DNA of 64,000 nt from Alicyclobacillaceae bacterium I2511. GTDB lineage: Bacteria; Bacillota; Bacilli; Alicyclobacillales; Alicyclobacillaceae. Every line of letters begins with the position of its first letter. Position 1 is the first letter of the stretch. Shown in pieces: positions 16,725 through 25,208 of this stretch. The DNA lies in the NCBI GenBank assembly GCA_003584005.1, contig QXHL01000001.1, positions 1 through 64,000 of the forward strand. The letters are read 5' to 3'. A model generated the notes under the pieces. That model did not search any database. It was not told the DNA's origin and saw only the letters and a list, made by a program, of their open reading frames with translations. The position numbers and the translations under genes were made by a program.

Positions 16725-17867
16725 ATGGCACAACGAGTAGTAATTGTCGGGTCCGGATCCGGCGGTACGATGGTGGCAAATCGACTGGTACGCGCAATTC
16801 CTGAAGATGTTCGGTCAGGGAAAGTGGAGGTTGTACTGATTGGAGCTGAATCCACCCACGTATATCAACCAGGGTTCTTGTATATCGCTTTAGGGCAAGC
16901 CCAGCCGGAGGGATTCAAACGTCCAGAAACGGACATGCTGTTACCTGGAGTTCAATGGGTTCCAGAGGCCGCGACAAAAATTGATCCGACCAAGAAATCT
17001 GTGCAAGTCGCCAGTGGCCGCACCATAGAGTATGATTTTTTGGTTCTAGCCACAGGTTCTGTACCCGATTTAGATGCAATTCCAGGATTTCGCGAGGGTG
17101 GCCACTCTTTTTACACCCTTGAAGAATCCCTTCGTCTGCGAGATGCTTTGCAGTCTTTCGATCACGGCAAACTGTTGTTAATCATCGGTGTTCCACACAA
17201 GTGCCCTGTCGCCCCCTTGGAGTTTCTCTTCATGTACGACGACTGGCTTCGTCGCACTGGCAAACGCGACCAAATTGAGCTTGAGTATACTTATCCCATC
17301 TCTCGCCTACATTCGCTACAACCGGTATCAGACTGGATTGATCAACTGTTCCCCGAGCGCAACATTAAATTCCAGACCTTTTTCAATGTTGAAACTGTGG
17401 ACCCGGTCAAGAAGGTTGTCTACACTCTGGAAGGCGAAGAGGACAATTACGACTTATTAGTGGGTATTCCCCCACATGTGGGAGCACAGGTTATTAGAGA
17501 CTCCAAGTTGGGTGACCGGGATGGCTGGATTCCTACGGATCGATTGACGTTAAAGGTCAAGGGTTACGACAATATGTACGCAATTGGCGATGCCACAGAC
17601 CTTCCGTTGTCCAAAGCTGGGTCCACCACTCACTACGAATCAGAAGTAGTGGTAAAAAATTTAGTGCATGAACTGCAGGGAGAAAAACCTGTAGTTTTGT
17701 ACGACGGAAAGATTTACTGCTTCATTGAGGCTGGATTAGACCAAGCAACGCACATCTCATTTGACTACAACCACCCACCAGAACCCTCCAATCCGACAGC
17801 GACGGTCCACTGGTTCAAACTGGCCTTTAATGAAATGTACTGGCTGTCCCTGCGTGGTTTGTTTTAA
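16725..17867 (+). CDS. sqr: Sulfide:quinone oxidoreductase-type flavoprotein
   Basis: 380 residues. N-terminal FAD-binding GSGSGGTMVANR (about 9-20), the ATG motif FLVLATGSVPDL, and the second FAD segment MYAIGDATDLP (about 284-294). The only cysteines are C160 (PHKCPVAPLE) and C332 (IYCFIEAG), which match the two redox cysteines of SQR enzymes that hold the growing sulfur chain; the third Cys of some SQRs is absent. Membrane-associated, passing electrons from sulfide to quinone. First gene of an operon with DUF1641, DsrE-like and TusA genes. Other members of this flavoprotein group exist, so activity is inferred. Confidence 0.85.
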   Translation: MAQRVVIVGSGSGGTMVANRLVRAIPEDVRSGKVEVVLIGAESTHVYQPGFLYIALGQAQPEGFKRPETDMLLPGVQWVPEAATKIDPTKKSVQVASGRTIEYDFLVLATGSVPDLDAIPGFREGGHSFYTLEESLRLRDALQSFDHGKLLLIIGVPHKCPVAPLEFLFMYDDWLRRTGKRDQIELEYTYPISRLHSLQPVSDWIDQLFPERNIKFQTFFNVETVDPVKKVVYTLEGEEDNYDLLVGIPPHVGAQVIRDSKLGDRDGWIPTDRLTLKVKGYDNMYAIGDATDLPLSKAGSTTHYESEVVVKNLVHELQGEKPVVLYDGKIYCFIEAGLDQATHISFDYNHPPEPSNPTATVHWFKLAFNEMYWLSLRGLF

Positions 17868-17898
17868 GTCGACCTTTGCTGAAAGGATGTGATTATGT

Positions 17899-18516
17899 AT
17901 GTCTGATACTGCCCAAGTTTCGGAGTCAACAGCAGTTCATCCACCTGAGACGAATTCATTGCCTGCACACTTAGTGGGACTGAATGCATTGCTAAGGGCA
18001 GGCACGGAGTCCTTTACTCCCGAGATTGTTCAGCAACTCATGGGCACGGTGGCAGGATTTGTGGAAACCGTCGACCGTCTCCAAGCCAATGGTTTACTGG
18101 AACAGTTGGATGCCTTGTCTGGAAAAATGAATGAAGTTGGAGCACTGATGGACCGTGTCGTAGGGTGGCAAGCGGATGGCACCATTGACAGGTTAGAAGG
18201 AGTTATCCGACTGTTACGAGCCGCTTTGGAAGCCTTTACCCCCGACATTGTGCAGTCACTTGTAAACACAGTGGCGAAGTTGATTGATTTGGCGGATCGG
18301 TTAATGGCCAGCGAGGTGTTCCGTCAATTCCCTGACATGTTGGTAGATTTGGATGCGGTACTGTCAAGCCCTCCCGGACGTTCGGACCATGAGTTTCGGC
18401 AGTTGGCTCGTACCATGCGGGAACCGGATATCCAAGACGGGTTGGAACTGGTCATGGAGTTGTTGCGGCGTGCTGGACGTGGGGCACGCACGAGTGCCAC
18501 GGCTCGCAAATCATAA
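17899..18516 (+). CDS. DUF1641 protein with internal duplication
   Basis: 205 residues, helical. Two similar segments of about 65 residues are visible: one around FTPEIVQQLMGTVAGFVET (39-57) and one around FTPDIVQSLVNTVAKLIDL. No cysteines and no membrane helix. DUF1641 genes often accompany SQR-type flavoproteins and formate dehydrogenase-like systems, so it may be an accessory subunit. It starts 31 bases after the flavoprotein gene, with AAAGGA 10 bases before the ATG. Biochemical role unknown. Confidence 0.85.
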   Translation: MSDTAQVSESTAVHPPETNSLPAHLVGLNALLRAGTESFTPEIVQQLMGTVAGFVETVDRLQANGLLEQLDALSGKMNEVGALMDRVVGWQADGTIDRLEGVIRLLRAALEAFTPDIVQSLVNTVAKLIDLADRLMASEVFRQFPDMLVDLDAVLSSPPGRSDHEFRQLARTMREPDIQDGLELVMELLRRAGRGARTSATARKS

Positions 18517-18572
18517 TTTAAAGCCCGAGTGGGGGTTCCATTTCTTACGGGCCAATAAAAGGAGGCTATTTT

Positions 18573-19001
18573 ATGAGTGATGAATCTCGTCGACTGGCAA
18601 TCGTAATTTTCGGTGGCACTGTTGACAAGCTGTATCCGGCAGCCATTATGACTTCTGGAGCGGTCATGAATGACATGGATGTTGATATTTTTATAACCTT
18701 CTGGGGGATGATGCCTTTCCGTAAAGGAGCCCCCTACACGGTTCAAAATGTGAGCAAAGATTACGAAGAAATGGGCGCTGAAATGTTGCGCATCATGCAG
18801 GAGAAAAAGGTTCCCTCTTGGTATGACACTCTGTTACAAGCCAAGGAAATTGGCAATGTGCGCGTGCACGCCTGCGCCATGACCGCAGATCTATTTGAAA
18901 TGGGCCAAGATGACTTCGAGCCGATTGTAGATGATATCATTGGTGTGGGTGAGTTTATCGATATGGCTGCCAATGCTGCTACTACCCTGTATCTAGGGTA
19001 A
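18573..19001 (+). CDS. DsrE-like sulfur-relay protein
   Basis: 142 residues of the DsrE/DsrF-like fold: N-terminal LAIVIFGGTVDKLYPA, the FITFWGMMPF strand, and a single cysteine C101 in VRVHACAMTADLF, the position that carries persulfide in DsrE2-type proteins. GGAGG lies before the ATG. With TusA next door, it probably moves sulfane sulfur released by the quinone reductase. Cytoplasmic; the relatives act as thiosulfate or persulfide carriers in sulfur oxidisers. Confidence 0.85.
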   Translation: MSDESRRLAIVIFGGTVDKLYPAAIMTSGAVMNDMDVDIFITFWGMMPFRKGAPYTVQNVSKDYEEMGAEMLRIMQEKKVPSWYDTLLQAKEIGNVRVHACAMTADLFEMGQDDFEPIVDDIIGVGEFIDMAANAATTLYLG

Positions 19002-19054
19002 GTTTTTAAAAAAATCGGGTTGTAATGTGTTTACTTTAAAGGAGGCAATTTAAA

Positions 19055-19294
19055 ATGAGTGACGTACAAGCGACAAAAGAAATCGACGCACGCGGGAGCT
19101 TCTGTCCCGGACCCATGATGGAACTTATTCGTGTCGTGCGTTCATCCGATGTAGGCGAAGTCATTGCAGTTTTATCTAGTGATCAGGGATCTAGGCGTGA
19201 TATTCCGACTTGGGTGGAAAAAGCAAAGCATGAGTTGATTGGCATTGAAACTCTTGATGGGTATGACCGTATTCTAGTAAAAAAACTCCATTAA
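19055..19294 (+). CDS. tusA: TusA-family sulfur carrier
   Basis: 79 residues with the TusA signature DARGSFCPGPMMEL, where C17 of the CPGP motif carries the persulfide. AAAGGAGG precedes the ATG. Last gene of the sulfur operon before a strong terminator. In sulfur-oxidising organisms TusA and DsrE pass sulfur towards oxidation systems, none of which is in the window. Confidence 0.92.
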   Translation: MSDVQATKEIDARGSFCPGPMMELIRVVRSSDVGEVIAVLSSDQGSRRDIPTWVEKAKHELIGIETLDGYDRILVKKLH

Positions 19295-19306
19295 AGTGTT
19301 GTGGCT

Positions 19307-19356
19307 GGGGATTGGAGAATCGCTTGACGATCCTCCAATCCCCATATTTTGATTTT
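19307..19356 (+). terminator. Terminator of the sulfur operon
   Basis: An 11-bp stem (GGGGATTGGAG / CTCCAATCCCC) with an inner ATCG/CGAT helix, followed by the T-rich ATATTTTGATTTT. It lies 13 bases after the tusA stop. Confidence 0.9.
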
Positions 19357-19451
19357 CGTTTAGCGGTACTTGAAGGAGCATTTTTGGTGCTGATATCGCC
19401 TGGCGGTGGGGAGTTCTGATTCCATTTTCGGACAACCTCCAGTATCCCAAG

Positions 19452-20243
19452 CTACAGACTTCTCACCAATCCTCCATCCACCAGCACCGTTTGTCCCGTA
19501 ATATAGCCGTTTGCTGCAGATCCAAGAAACACAGCCATGGCAGCAAATTCCTCCGGTGAACCGTAGCGTCCGAGAGGAATGGCAGACTCAGACTGGTGCT
19601 TCACCTGTTGTTCACTTTCTCCGGTGTGTACAGCTCGTATCTTATCCAATTCTGCAACGCGATCCGTGGAAATTTTCCCTGGTCCTAATACATTTACTAA
19701 AATATTATATTTTGCGAGTTCAAGGGCCAAACTTTTGGACAGACCAGCAACTCCCGTCCTGAAAGTATTGGACAAAATCAAATTTTCAATCGGCTGTTTC
19801 ACTGATGAAGAAGTAAAATTCACAATCCTTCCCCACATTTGCTGACGCATATGTGGCAATGATAAACGCGTCAACCTTACTACGCTCATTAGACTCAGTG
19901 AAAATGCACGTTGCCACAGTTCATCATCCACCCCATCAAAGGCTCCAGCAGGTGGGCCGCCTGCATTGTTAATCAAGATGTCGATACCAGGCACAACTGC
20001 TTGTATTTGCGCAAACAACTCCTCAATGTCAGCGGATAAAGATACATCGGCTACGATTCCATACACCAATGCGTTCCCTGTCTCATTTTGAATCCGTTCT
20101 ACAGCGTGCAATAAGGCAGGACCTGATCGACTACACAAAAAAACCCGCGCTCCTTCGCCAGCAAAAGCCTTCGCAGTTGCAAAACCTAATCCCCTGCTTG
20201 CTGCGGTAACGAGTGCTGTCTTGTCCGCTAATTTCAAGTCCAT
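19452..20243 (-). CDS. SDR-family oxidoreductase with atypical active site
   Basis: 263 residues from the ATG at 20243, which follows AGAGG at 7 bases. Classical short-chain dehydrogenase fold: TAASRGLGFA cofactor loop (13-22), NNAGG at 92-96, and a C-terminal GQTVLVDGG. The catalytic Ser is present (145-147, FTSSS), but where the family has Y-x-x-x-K this protein has S158-x-x-x-R162 (LSNTFR). A subgroup annotated as 3-oxoacyl-ACP reductase-like shares this change. Substrate unknown; it may not work by the normal Tyr/Lys mechanism. Confidence 0.85.
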   Translation of the reverse strand: MDLKLADKTALVTAASRGLGFATAKAFAGEGARVFLCSRSGPALLHAVERIQNETGNALVYGIVADVSLSADIEELFAQIQAVVPGIDILINNAGGPPAGAFDGVDDELWQRAFSLSLMSVVRLTRLSLPHMRQQMWGRIVNFTSSSVKQPIENLILSNTFRTGVAGLSKSLALELAKYNILVNVLGPGKISTDRVAELDKIRAVHTGESEQQVKHQSESAIPLGRYGSPEEFAAMAVFLGSAANGYITGQTVLVDGGLVRSL

Positions 20244-20337
20244 TGATTTGCCTCTTTTCAGTTTTGTCAAGAAGTTCCACTCTATATTCACATTTTGTAT
20301 AATTAGGGGAGCCCATAGAAAAGTTGCATTGCAAGAA

Positions 20338-20365
20338 GCTTCGGGAGCTTGACGGCTCCCGAAGC
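20338..20365 (-). terminator. Terminator after the small gene
   Basis: Perfect 11-bp stem GCTTCGGGAGC / GCTCCCGAAGC with a 6-base loop. On the minus strand it is followed by TTCTTGC, a weak T-tract. It lies 33 bases downstream of the 62-codon frame at 20399-20587. Confidence 0.7.
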
Positions 20366-20398
20366 CCTGGGGCGTGGCGTGACCAAGTAAAATCAACC

Positions 20399-20587
20399 TC
20401 ACTGCGAGTGGCGAGCCAAATGGGGTACATTTGCTCGGTGAATGGCTTTCCACGGTATAGGGACTATCACCGAATTATCCATCACGAGATTTCGTCGTTC
20501 CACGACACCTTCGAACACTGAATTAGCATTTAGGGCTCCGTGAAAAGCAAACGCATCATTGTGATTCGCGGTGTGCTGGTTTGACAT
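20399..20587 (-). CDS. Small unknown protein, 62 residues
   Basis: Not recognised. The ATG at 20587 has a GGGGGTGA ribosome site about 7 bases upstream, and a good hairpin terminator follows the stop, so the frame looks like an independent small gene. The protein starts with MSNQHTANHNDAFAFHG and is rich in Asn and His, with no membrane segment and no cysteine. It lies in the gap between glyS and the SDR gene on the same strand. Small Asn/His-rich proteins are frequent among spore and coat components, but nothing here proves that. Confidence 0.5.
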   Translation of the reverse strand: MSNQHTANHNDAFAFHGALNANSVFEGVVERRNLVMDNSVIVPIPWKAIHRANVPHLARHSQ

Positions 20588-20664
20588 TTGTCATTCACCC
20601 CCAATCATGGTATACCCAGATTGTTTCTTGCGAATACACTTGCCTGCAAATTTCTATTCCAGAG

Positions 20665-22044
20665 TTATAATCGAGTGTGTTCTTTGAGCCACCCTGGCAA
20701 CTGAACGATGGACAAGCGAATTTGGTTCATGCTGTCTCGGTCACGAATGGTCACACTTTGGTCTTCTTCTGACTGGAAGTCATACGTAATGCAGTAGGGG
20801 GTTCCAATTTCATCGTGTCTTCGGTATCGTTTGCCAATAGACCCAGAGTCATCATATGCGACTGAAAGGTCTCTGCGCAATGTTTCGAAAAGTTGGATTG
20901 CCCCCACACTCAACTTTTTCGATAAAGGAAATACTGCTGCCTGATAAGGAGCAAGCGCCGGGTGAAAGCGGAGTACAGTGCGCGTCTCCCCCTCTGGAAG
21001 CGCCTGTTCCACATAGGCATCCGCAAACACGGCGAGCCATAATCGGTCTACCCCGATGGAGGGTTCAATCACATAGGGAATATACGGCTCTACCCCGTCT
21101 TCCTCCACTTTCAAGTCATGATGGGAATAATCGGCGTGCTGTGTGAGGTCATAGTTTGTCCTGTCCGCAATTCCCAACAATTCTCCCCAACCGAAAGGAA
21201 AATGAAACTCGACATCTGTAGTTGCACTGCTATAGTGGGACAGTTGGGCCTTGTCATGGTCACGCAACCGTAGGCTGGAGTCCTGTAAACCAATGCCAAG
21301 TAAAAAATCATGACAAAACTGCCGCCAGTATTGAAACCATTCCATGTCGGTCCCAGGAGCACAAAAAAACTCAAGTTCCATTTGTTCAAATTCCCTGGTT
21401 CGGAAAATGAAGTTTCCCGGCGTAATTTCATTTCGAAAACTCTTTCCAATTTGTCCAATCCCAAAGGGTATCTTCTTGCGCATTGTTCGCATGACGTGTT
21501 TAAAGTTTACAAAAATCCCTTGCGCCGTTTCAGGACGTAAAAAAACTTCGTTGGTAGCATCTTCTGTCACACCTTGATACGTACGAAACATCATATTAAA
21601 TTGACGCACTGGGGTAAAATCAGTGGCCCCACAATCGGGACACTGCACATGATATTCACGAATCAATTCCTCCATTCGAGTGAAGGACATCCCATCCGCG
21701 TTTATCTCTATACCTTGTTTCAGGAGCGATTGTTCTATCAACTTGTCTGCTCGATGACGAGACTTACACTGTCGACAATCAATCATGGGATCATTAAAAT
21801 GTCCAACGTGCCCACTAGCTACCCATACTTCACGATTCATTAAAATCGCTGTATCCAATCCAACGTTGGAGGATGATTCGTGAATAAACTTTTGCCACCA
21901 CGCACGTTTGATGTTATTTTTTAATTCTACGCCCAGTGGGCCATAATCCCAAGTATTTGCCAAACCCCCGTAAATATCAGAACCTGGAAATATGAATCCC
22001 CTGTGTTTAGCCAACGCAACTATTTGATCCATCGTTACTGCCAT
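20665..22044 (-). CDS. glyS: Glycyl-tRNA synthetase (single-chain alpha2 type)
   Basis: 459 residues from the ATG at 22044; the frame extends to 22257 but the extra part is the untranslated leader. Class II synthetase with motif 1 [20 protein letters not shown], motif 2 [21 protein letters not shown] and motif 3 region [17 protein letters not shown]4-type zinc pair is seen in CRQCKSRH and CPDCG. The C-terminal anticodon domain follows. The ribosome site is weak. A hairpin with a T-run lies about 20 bases before the start and suggests attenuation. Confidence 0.95.
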   Translation of the reverse strand: MAVTMDQIVALAKHRGFIFPGSDIYGGLANTWDYGPLGVELKNNIKRAWWQKFIHESSSNVGLDTAILMNREVWVASGHVGHFNDPMIDCRQCKSRHRADKLIEQSLLKQGIEINADGMSFTRMEELIREYHVQCPDCGATDFTPVRQFNMMFRTYQGVTEDATNEVFLRPETAQGIFVNFKHVMRTMRKKIPFGIGQIGKSFRNEITPGNFIFRTREFEQMELEFFCAPGTDMEWFQYWRQFCHDFLLGIGLQDSSLRLRDHDKAQLSHYSSATTDVEFHFPFGWGELLGIADRTNYDLTQHADYSHHDLKVEEDGVEPYIPYVIEPSIGVDRLWLAVFADAYVEQALPEGETRTVLRFHPALAPYQAAVFPLSKKLSVGAIQLFETLRRDLSVAYDDSGSIGKRYRRHDEIGTPYCITYDFQSEEDQSVTIRDRDSMNQIRLSIVQLPGWLKEHTRL

Positions 22045-22060
22045 ATAAAATCGCTGGTTA

Positions 22061-22093
22061 CAAAAACGTGAGCCTCGGCCGCCTGACTCAAGC
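22061..22093 (-). terminator. Candidate attenuator hairpin before glyS
   Basis: On the minus strand an imperfect stem (TGAG.TC.GGC with GCC.GA.CTCA) is followed by CGTTTTTGT, 17 bases before the glyS ATG. This is where a leader terminator of an aminoacyl-tRNA synthetase gene would sit. No clear T-box sequence was found. Confidence 0.45.
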
Positions 22094-22496
22094 GTTTCAC
22101 CCCTTGTGAATAAGGAGTGGCGGCTCTTTACAAACCGCGAAACCAGACACGCCCCCCTCCAATTTTCATAACATCCTTGCAGCCTAAGATGCAAATAGCC
22201 ATCATAATCAATAATTTTACCACAGGAACCTTTAAGCAAAAAGAAGAAAATCATCACACTAAAACACAGCAGATATTTCTAATACTAAAAGGTGATTTCA
22301 AATTAAAATAAAGTTGCTTTTGACGAATAAAGTTCTTTGATGGTTGTTTTTGATGAATTTAAGGGAAAATTCTAATTCCCACGGAAATATGGTTTTCCTC
22401 GGAAATGTAGCTTCTCTCAGTTAACAACATACTAACGTTTGGGAATACAATCTGGCACACCAGCACCTATCCACACCCTATAAAACAACATAATTA
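22094..22496. other. Divergent intergenic DNA between glyS and lexA
   Basis: About 400 bases without a supported gene. The right part leads into the lexA promoter; the left part is the probable glyS leader. Besides the attenuator and the SOS boxes annotated separately I see nothing definite. Confidence 0.5.
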
Positions 22497-22510
22497 CAAA
22501 CGTGCGTTCT
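22497..22510 (+). promoter_or_regulatory. LexA box, distal
   Basis: CAAACGTGCGTTCT, two mismatches to CGAAC-N4-GTTCG. It lies 31 bases (three helical turns) upstream of the proximal box. Confidence 0.6.
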
Positions 22511-22527
22511 ATAAATCGCAAAAACTC

Positions 22528-22541
22528 CGAACACCTGTTTG
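22528..22541 (+). promoter_or_regulatory. LexA box, proximal
   Basis: CGAACACCTGTTTG, one mismatch to the Gram-positive SOS consensus. It overlaps the -35 element of the lexA promoter, as expected for autorepression. Confidence 0.85.
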
Positions 22542-22567
22542 CAATTTGATGCTAAGTATGATAAAAT
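22539..22567 (+). promoter_or_regulatory. lexA promoter
   Basis: TTGCAA (22539-22544), a 17-base spacer, and TAAAAT (22562-22567), 33 bases before the lexA GTG. Confidence 0.75.
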
Positions 22568-22600
22568 CCACTGTAGTTTTCAGCTTGGAGGGATTTCGGA

Positions 22601-23239
22601 GTGAATAAATTATCCGGCCGACAAGCGGCCATTCTTGACGTCATTCGTAAAAATATTCGAGAAAAGGGGTATCCCCCATCGGTACGGGAAATTGGTGCAG
22701 CAGTAGGATTAGCTAGCAGTTCCACAGTCCATGGCCACTTAGAGCGACTTCAGACAAAGGGTTATCTCAGACGAGATCCTACCAAACCAAGAGCCATTGA
22801 ACTTCTCGAACCTGCGGGAGAGTGGAGACGTCCAGAACACGGGGTGCTCCCAGTAGAAAATGTGTTTATGGCTCCCATTGTCGGCAAAGTGACGGCCGGA
22901 TTGCCAATTACCGCCGTCCAAAATATAGAGGATTACTTTCCATTACCGGAATCTATGGTTAAAAATGATGAAGTATTTTTACTCCAAGTACAAGGAGAAA
23001 GTATGATTGAGATTGGTATCCATCATGGAGACTATGTCATTGTTCGTAGACAAGAGAGCGCGGATAATGGTGACATTGTTGTGGCAATGACTGAAGAAAA
23101 CGAGGCTACTGTAAAACGCTTTTTTCGTGAACAAGACCACATTCGCTTGCAGCCAGAAAATTCAACAATGAAACCCATTCTCATTGATTATGTATCAATT
23201 TTAGGAAAAGTCATCGGTGTGTTTCGCAGTTTATTATAG
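22601..23239 (+). CDS. lexA: LexA repressor, SOS regulator
   Basis: 212 residues from a GTG at 22601, preceded by TTGGAGGGA. N-terminal winged helix-turn-helix (about 1-70; [40 protein letters not shown]). The self-cleavage bond is Ala99-Gly100 (GKVTAGLP); the catalytic dyad is Ser134 (GESM) and Lys172 (EATVKRF). RecA-stimulated autolysis lifts repression of recA, lexA and other boxed genes, perhaps including the integrase at 268-1233. Confidence 0.97.
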   Translation: MNKLSGRQAAILDVIRKNIREKGYPPSVREIGAAVGLASSSTVHGHLERLQTKGYLRRDPTKPRAIELLEPAGEWRRPEHGVLPVENVFMAPIVGKVTAGLPITAVQNIEDYFPLPESMVKNDEVFLLQVQGESMIEIGIHHGDYVIVRRQESADNGDIVVAMTEENEATVKRFFREQDHIRLQPENSTMKPILIDYVSILGKVIGVFRSLL

Positions 23240-23296
23240 TGCACATCCGGAATGATCTCCTATAATGCCCTTTGCCTGGCTGGAAAAAGTTAAATC

Positions 23297-23342
23297 ATAA
23301 CAGACACAACACATTTAAATGAGAAAGTGTTGTGTCTGTTAT
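23297..23342. terminator. Bidirectional terminator between lexA and glnA
   Basis: A perfect 16-bp stem, ATAACAGACACAACAC with its complement at 23327-23342, 14-base loop. Both flanks are A+T-rich. It serves the convergent lexA and glnA genes. Confidence 0.9.
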
Positions 23343-23359
23343 AGTAAAATTCATTAATT

Positions 23360-24697
23360 TCAGTAATTAGCCAAGTATTGTTCCAGTTCCCACTTTGACA
23401 CCTGAGTGCGGTACATGTCCCACTCAATTTGCTTGGCCTCAACAAAATGTTGGTAGACGTGTTCGCCCAAAGCACCTTTAATGACCTCATCTTGGGATAG
23501 CTGTTTGATGGCTTCATACAAATTTTCTGGAAGACTCTCAATGCCCGCCTCCAGTTTTTCATCATCCGACATTACATAAATGTTACGGTTCACAGGTGCA
23601 GGAGCCTCCAGCCTATTTTCAACCCCGTCCAAGCCCGCCGCCAACATGGAAGCAATGGCCAAGTAAGGGTTACATGATGGGTCTGGACTGCGTACCTCGA
23701 TACGAGTGCTCATACCACGGGCGGCAGGAACACGTACCAAGGGAGAACGGTTTTTTAGGGACCAAGCCACATAACTGGGAGCCTCAAAGCCAGGTACGAG
23801 GCGCTTATAAGAATTAACCGTAGGATTACAGACCGCGGTGAATGCTTGAGCATGTTCTAAAACACCCGCTAAAAAATACCTTGCTGTTTCGCTTAGACCT
23901 ACCTCATCGGAAGCGTCATAAAAAGAGTTTTCTCCTTGTTTAAACAGAGACAAGTGACAGTGCATACCTGAACCGTTAATTCCGTACACCGGTTTTGGCA
24001 TAAAAGTAGCGTGCAAATTATACTGGCGAGCAATCGTTTTTACCACTAGACGAAAAGTTGCAATGTTGTCCGCTGCAGCCACTGCATTTGCATATTCAAA
24101 ATCAATCTCATGTTGTCCAGGGGCCACCTCATGATGGGATGCTTCAATGCCAAAACCCATCGCCTCTAACGTCAAGGTGATTTCACGACGGCAGTTTTCA
24201 CCCAAATCCAAAGGGGCCCAGTCAAAATATCCACCCTCATCATTGACTTCCTGTGTAGGTTGTCCGTGTTCGTCCAACTTGAAAAGGAAAAATTCCGGTT
24301 CTGGCCCCACGTTAAACGAGTCAAACCCCAGCAATTTCGCCCGTTCCACAACCCGTTTGAGAACTCCCCTCGGATCACCTTCAAAGTCTGATCCGTCAGG
24401 CAAACGCACATCACAAATCAGCCGCGCAACTTTTCCCTGCTCAGAAGTCCATGGAAAAATAAGCCAGGTAGACAGGTCGGGAACTAGATACATGTCAGAC
24501 TCTTCAATTCTCACAAATCCCTCGATGGAGGAACCGTCAAACATGATTTTTCCTGCTAGTGCCTTTGGAAGTTGATCAATTGGAATTTCTACATTCTTGA
24601 TAACGCCGAGCAAATCAGAAAATTGAAGCCGCACATACCGAACATCATTTTCACTAGCCAAGCTGAGAATCTGTTCCTTGCTGAATTCCTGTCCCAT
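23360..24697 (-). CDS. glnA: Glutamine synthetase type I-alpha
   Basis: 445 residues, the length of Gram-positive GSI-alpha, which lacks the adenylylation loop. N-terminal beta-grasp domain to about residue 100 ([29 protein letters not shown]). Metal and substrate residues lie in [34 protein letters not shown], and the C-terminal [16 protein letters not shown]. Makes glutamine from glutamate and ammonia, and by family behaviour feedback-inhibited GlnA controls GlnR. Follows glnR by 43 bases, same transcript. Confidence 0.97.
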   Translation of the reverse strand: MGQEFSKEQILSLASENDVRYVRLQFSDLLGVIKNVEIPIDQLPKALAGKIMFDGSSIEGFVRIEESDMYLVPDLSTWLIFPWTSEQGKVARLICDVRLPDGSDFEGDPRGVLKRVVERAKLLGFDSFNVGPEPEFFLFKLDEHGQPTQEVNDEGGYFDWAPLDLGENCRREITLTLEAMGFGIEASHHEVAPGQHEIDFEYANAVAAADNIATFRLVVKTIARQYNLHATFMPKPVYGINGSGMHCHLSLFKQGENSFYDASDEVGLSETARYFLAGVLEHAQAFTAVCNPTVNSYKRLVPGFEAPSYVAWSLKNRSPLVRVPAARGMSTRIEVRSPDPSCNPYLAIASMLAAGLDGVENRLEAPAPVNRNIYVMSDDEKLEAGIESLPENLYEAIKQLSQDEVIKGALGEHVYQHFVEAKQIEWDMYRTQVSKWELEQYLANY

Positions 24698-24740
24698 TTC
24701 TCATCCCCCTCAATATTTGCCCTGCCTGCCCAGTTCAGAA

Positions 24741-25127
24741 TTAGGATTTCCGGTAAAAGCGAGACAAATCCCCCTGAAATTCAGACCCTGAATGTGGTTG
24801 CCAACGGTCCATCAGGTCCGCCTGAATTCGACGAAACAGTTCCTCGTCTGAGGGTTCCTGGCGTGGCACCTTCCGAACATCCTTACCTTGATGCGACAAG
24901 CGGGCTTTTACTCCAACCATATTATACCCTTGATCTAGCAAATCTCGAACCAGCAGCAACCGCTCCACGTCATGAAAGGAGAACAGCCGTTGGTTGCCGT
25001 CTGTACGGGCAGGTTGAATCAGATCGTGCTGTTCATAATAACGAATTTGTCTTGCTGAAAGACCCGTCAGTTTCTGTACCACACCAATTCCAAATAGAGG
25101 CAACTGCTTTCGTTCGCTCAATTCCAT
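24741..25127 (-). CDS. glnR: MerR-family nitrogen regulator GlnR
   Basis: 128 residues from the ATG at 25127, which follows TGGAGGG at 6 bases. The N-terminal winged helix reads FGIGVVQKLTGLSARQIRYYEQHDLIQPAR, typical of GlnR/TnrA, followed by the MerR dimer helix. The short C-terminal tail ends in Arg/Lys-rich sequence, the region that senses feedback-inhibited GlnA. Represses its own glnRA operon when nitrogen is plentiful. Confidence 0.93.
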   Translation of the reverse strand: MELSERKQLPLFGIGVVQKLTGLSARQIRYYEQHDLIQPARTDGNQRLFSFHDVERLLLVRDLLDQGYNMVGVKARLSHQGKDVRKVPRQEPSDEELFRRIQADLMDRWQPHSGSEFQGDLSRFYRKS

Positions 25128-25159
25128 ACAGGTCCCTCCACATCCTCTGTACGACACAG

Positions 25160-25188
25160 ATAATAACAGATGCGGATTCACAGAGCAA
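25160..25188 (-). promoter_or_regulatory. Promoter of glnRA
   Basis: On the minus strand TTGCTC (25183-25188), 17 bases, TATTAT (25160-25165), 33 bases before the glnR ATG. I could not find a convincing TGTNA-N7-TNACA GlnR site around it. Confidence 0.6.
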
Positions 25189-25208
25189 CTTTGATGTCAT
25201 GTATTCTA

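Noticed and set aside
22045-22330. T-box riboswitch upstream of glyS
   Set aside because: No clear GGGTGGNACCGCG sequence was found; only a terminator-like hairpin can be supported.
25128-25208. GlnR/TnrA operator in front of glnRA
   Set aside because: No site fits TGTNA-N7-TNACA; the closest (25195-25211) has a mismatch in a fixed position and lies upstream of the -35.
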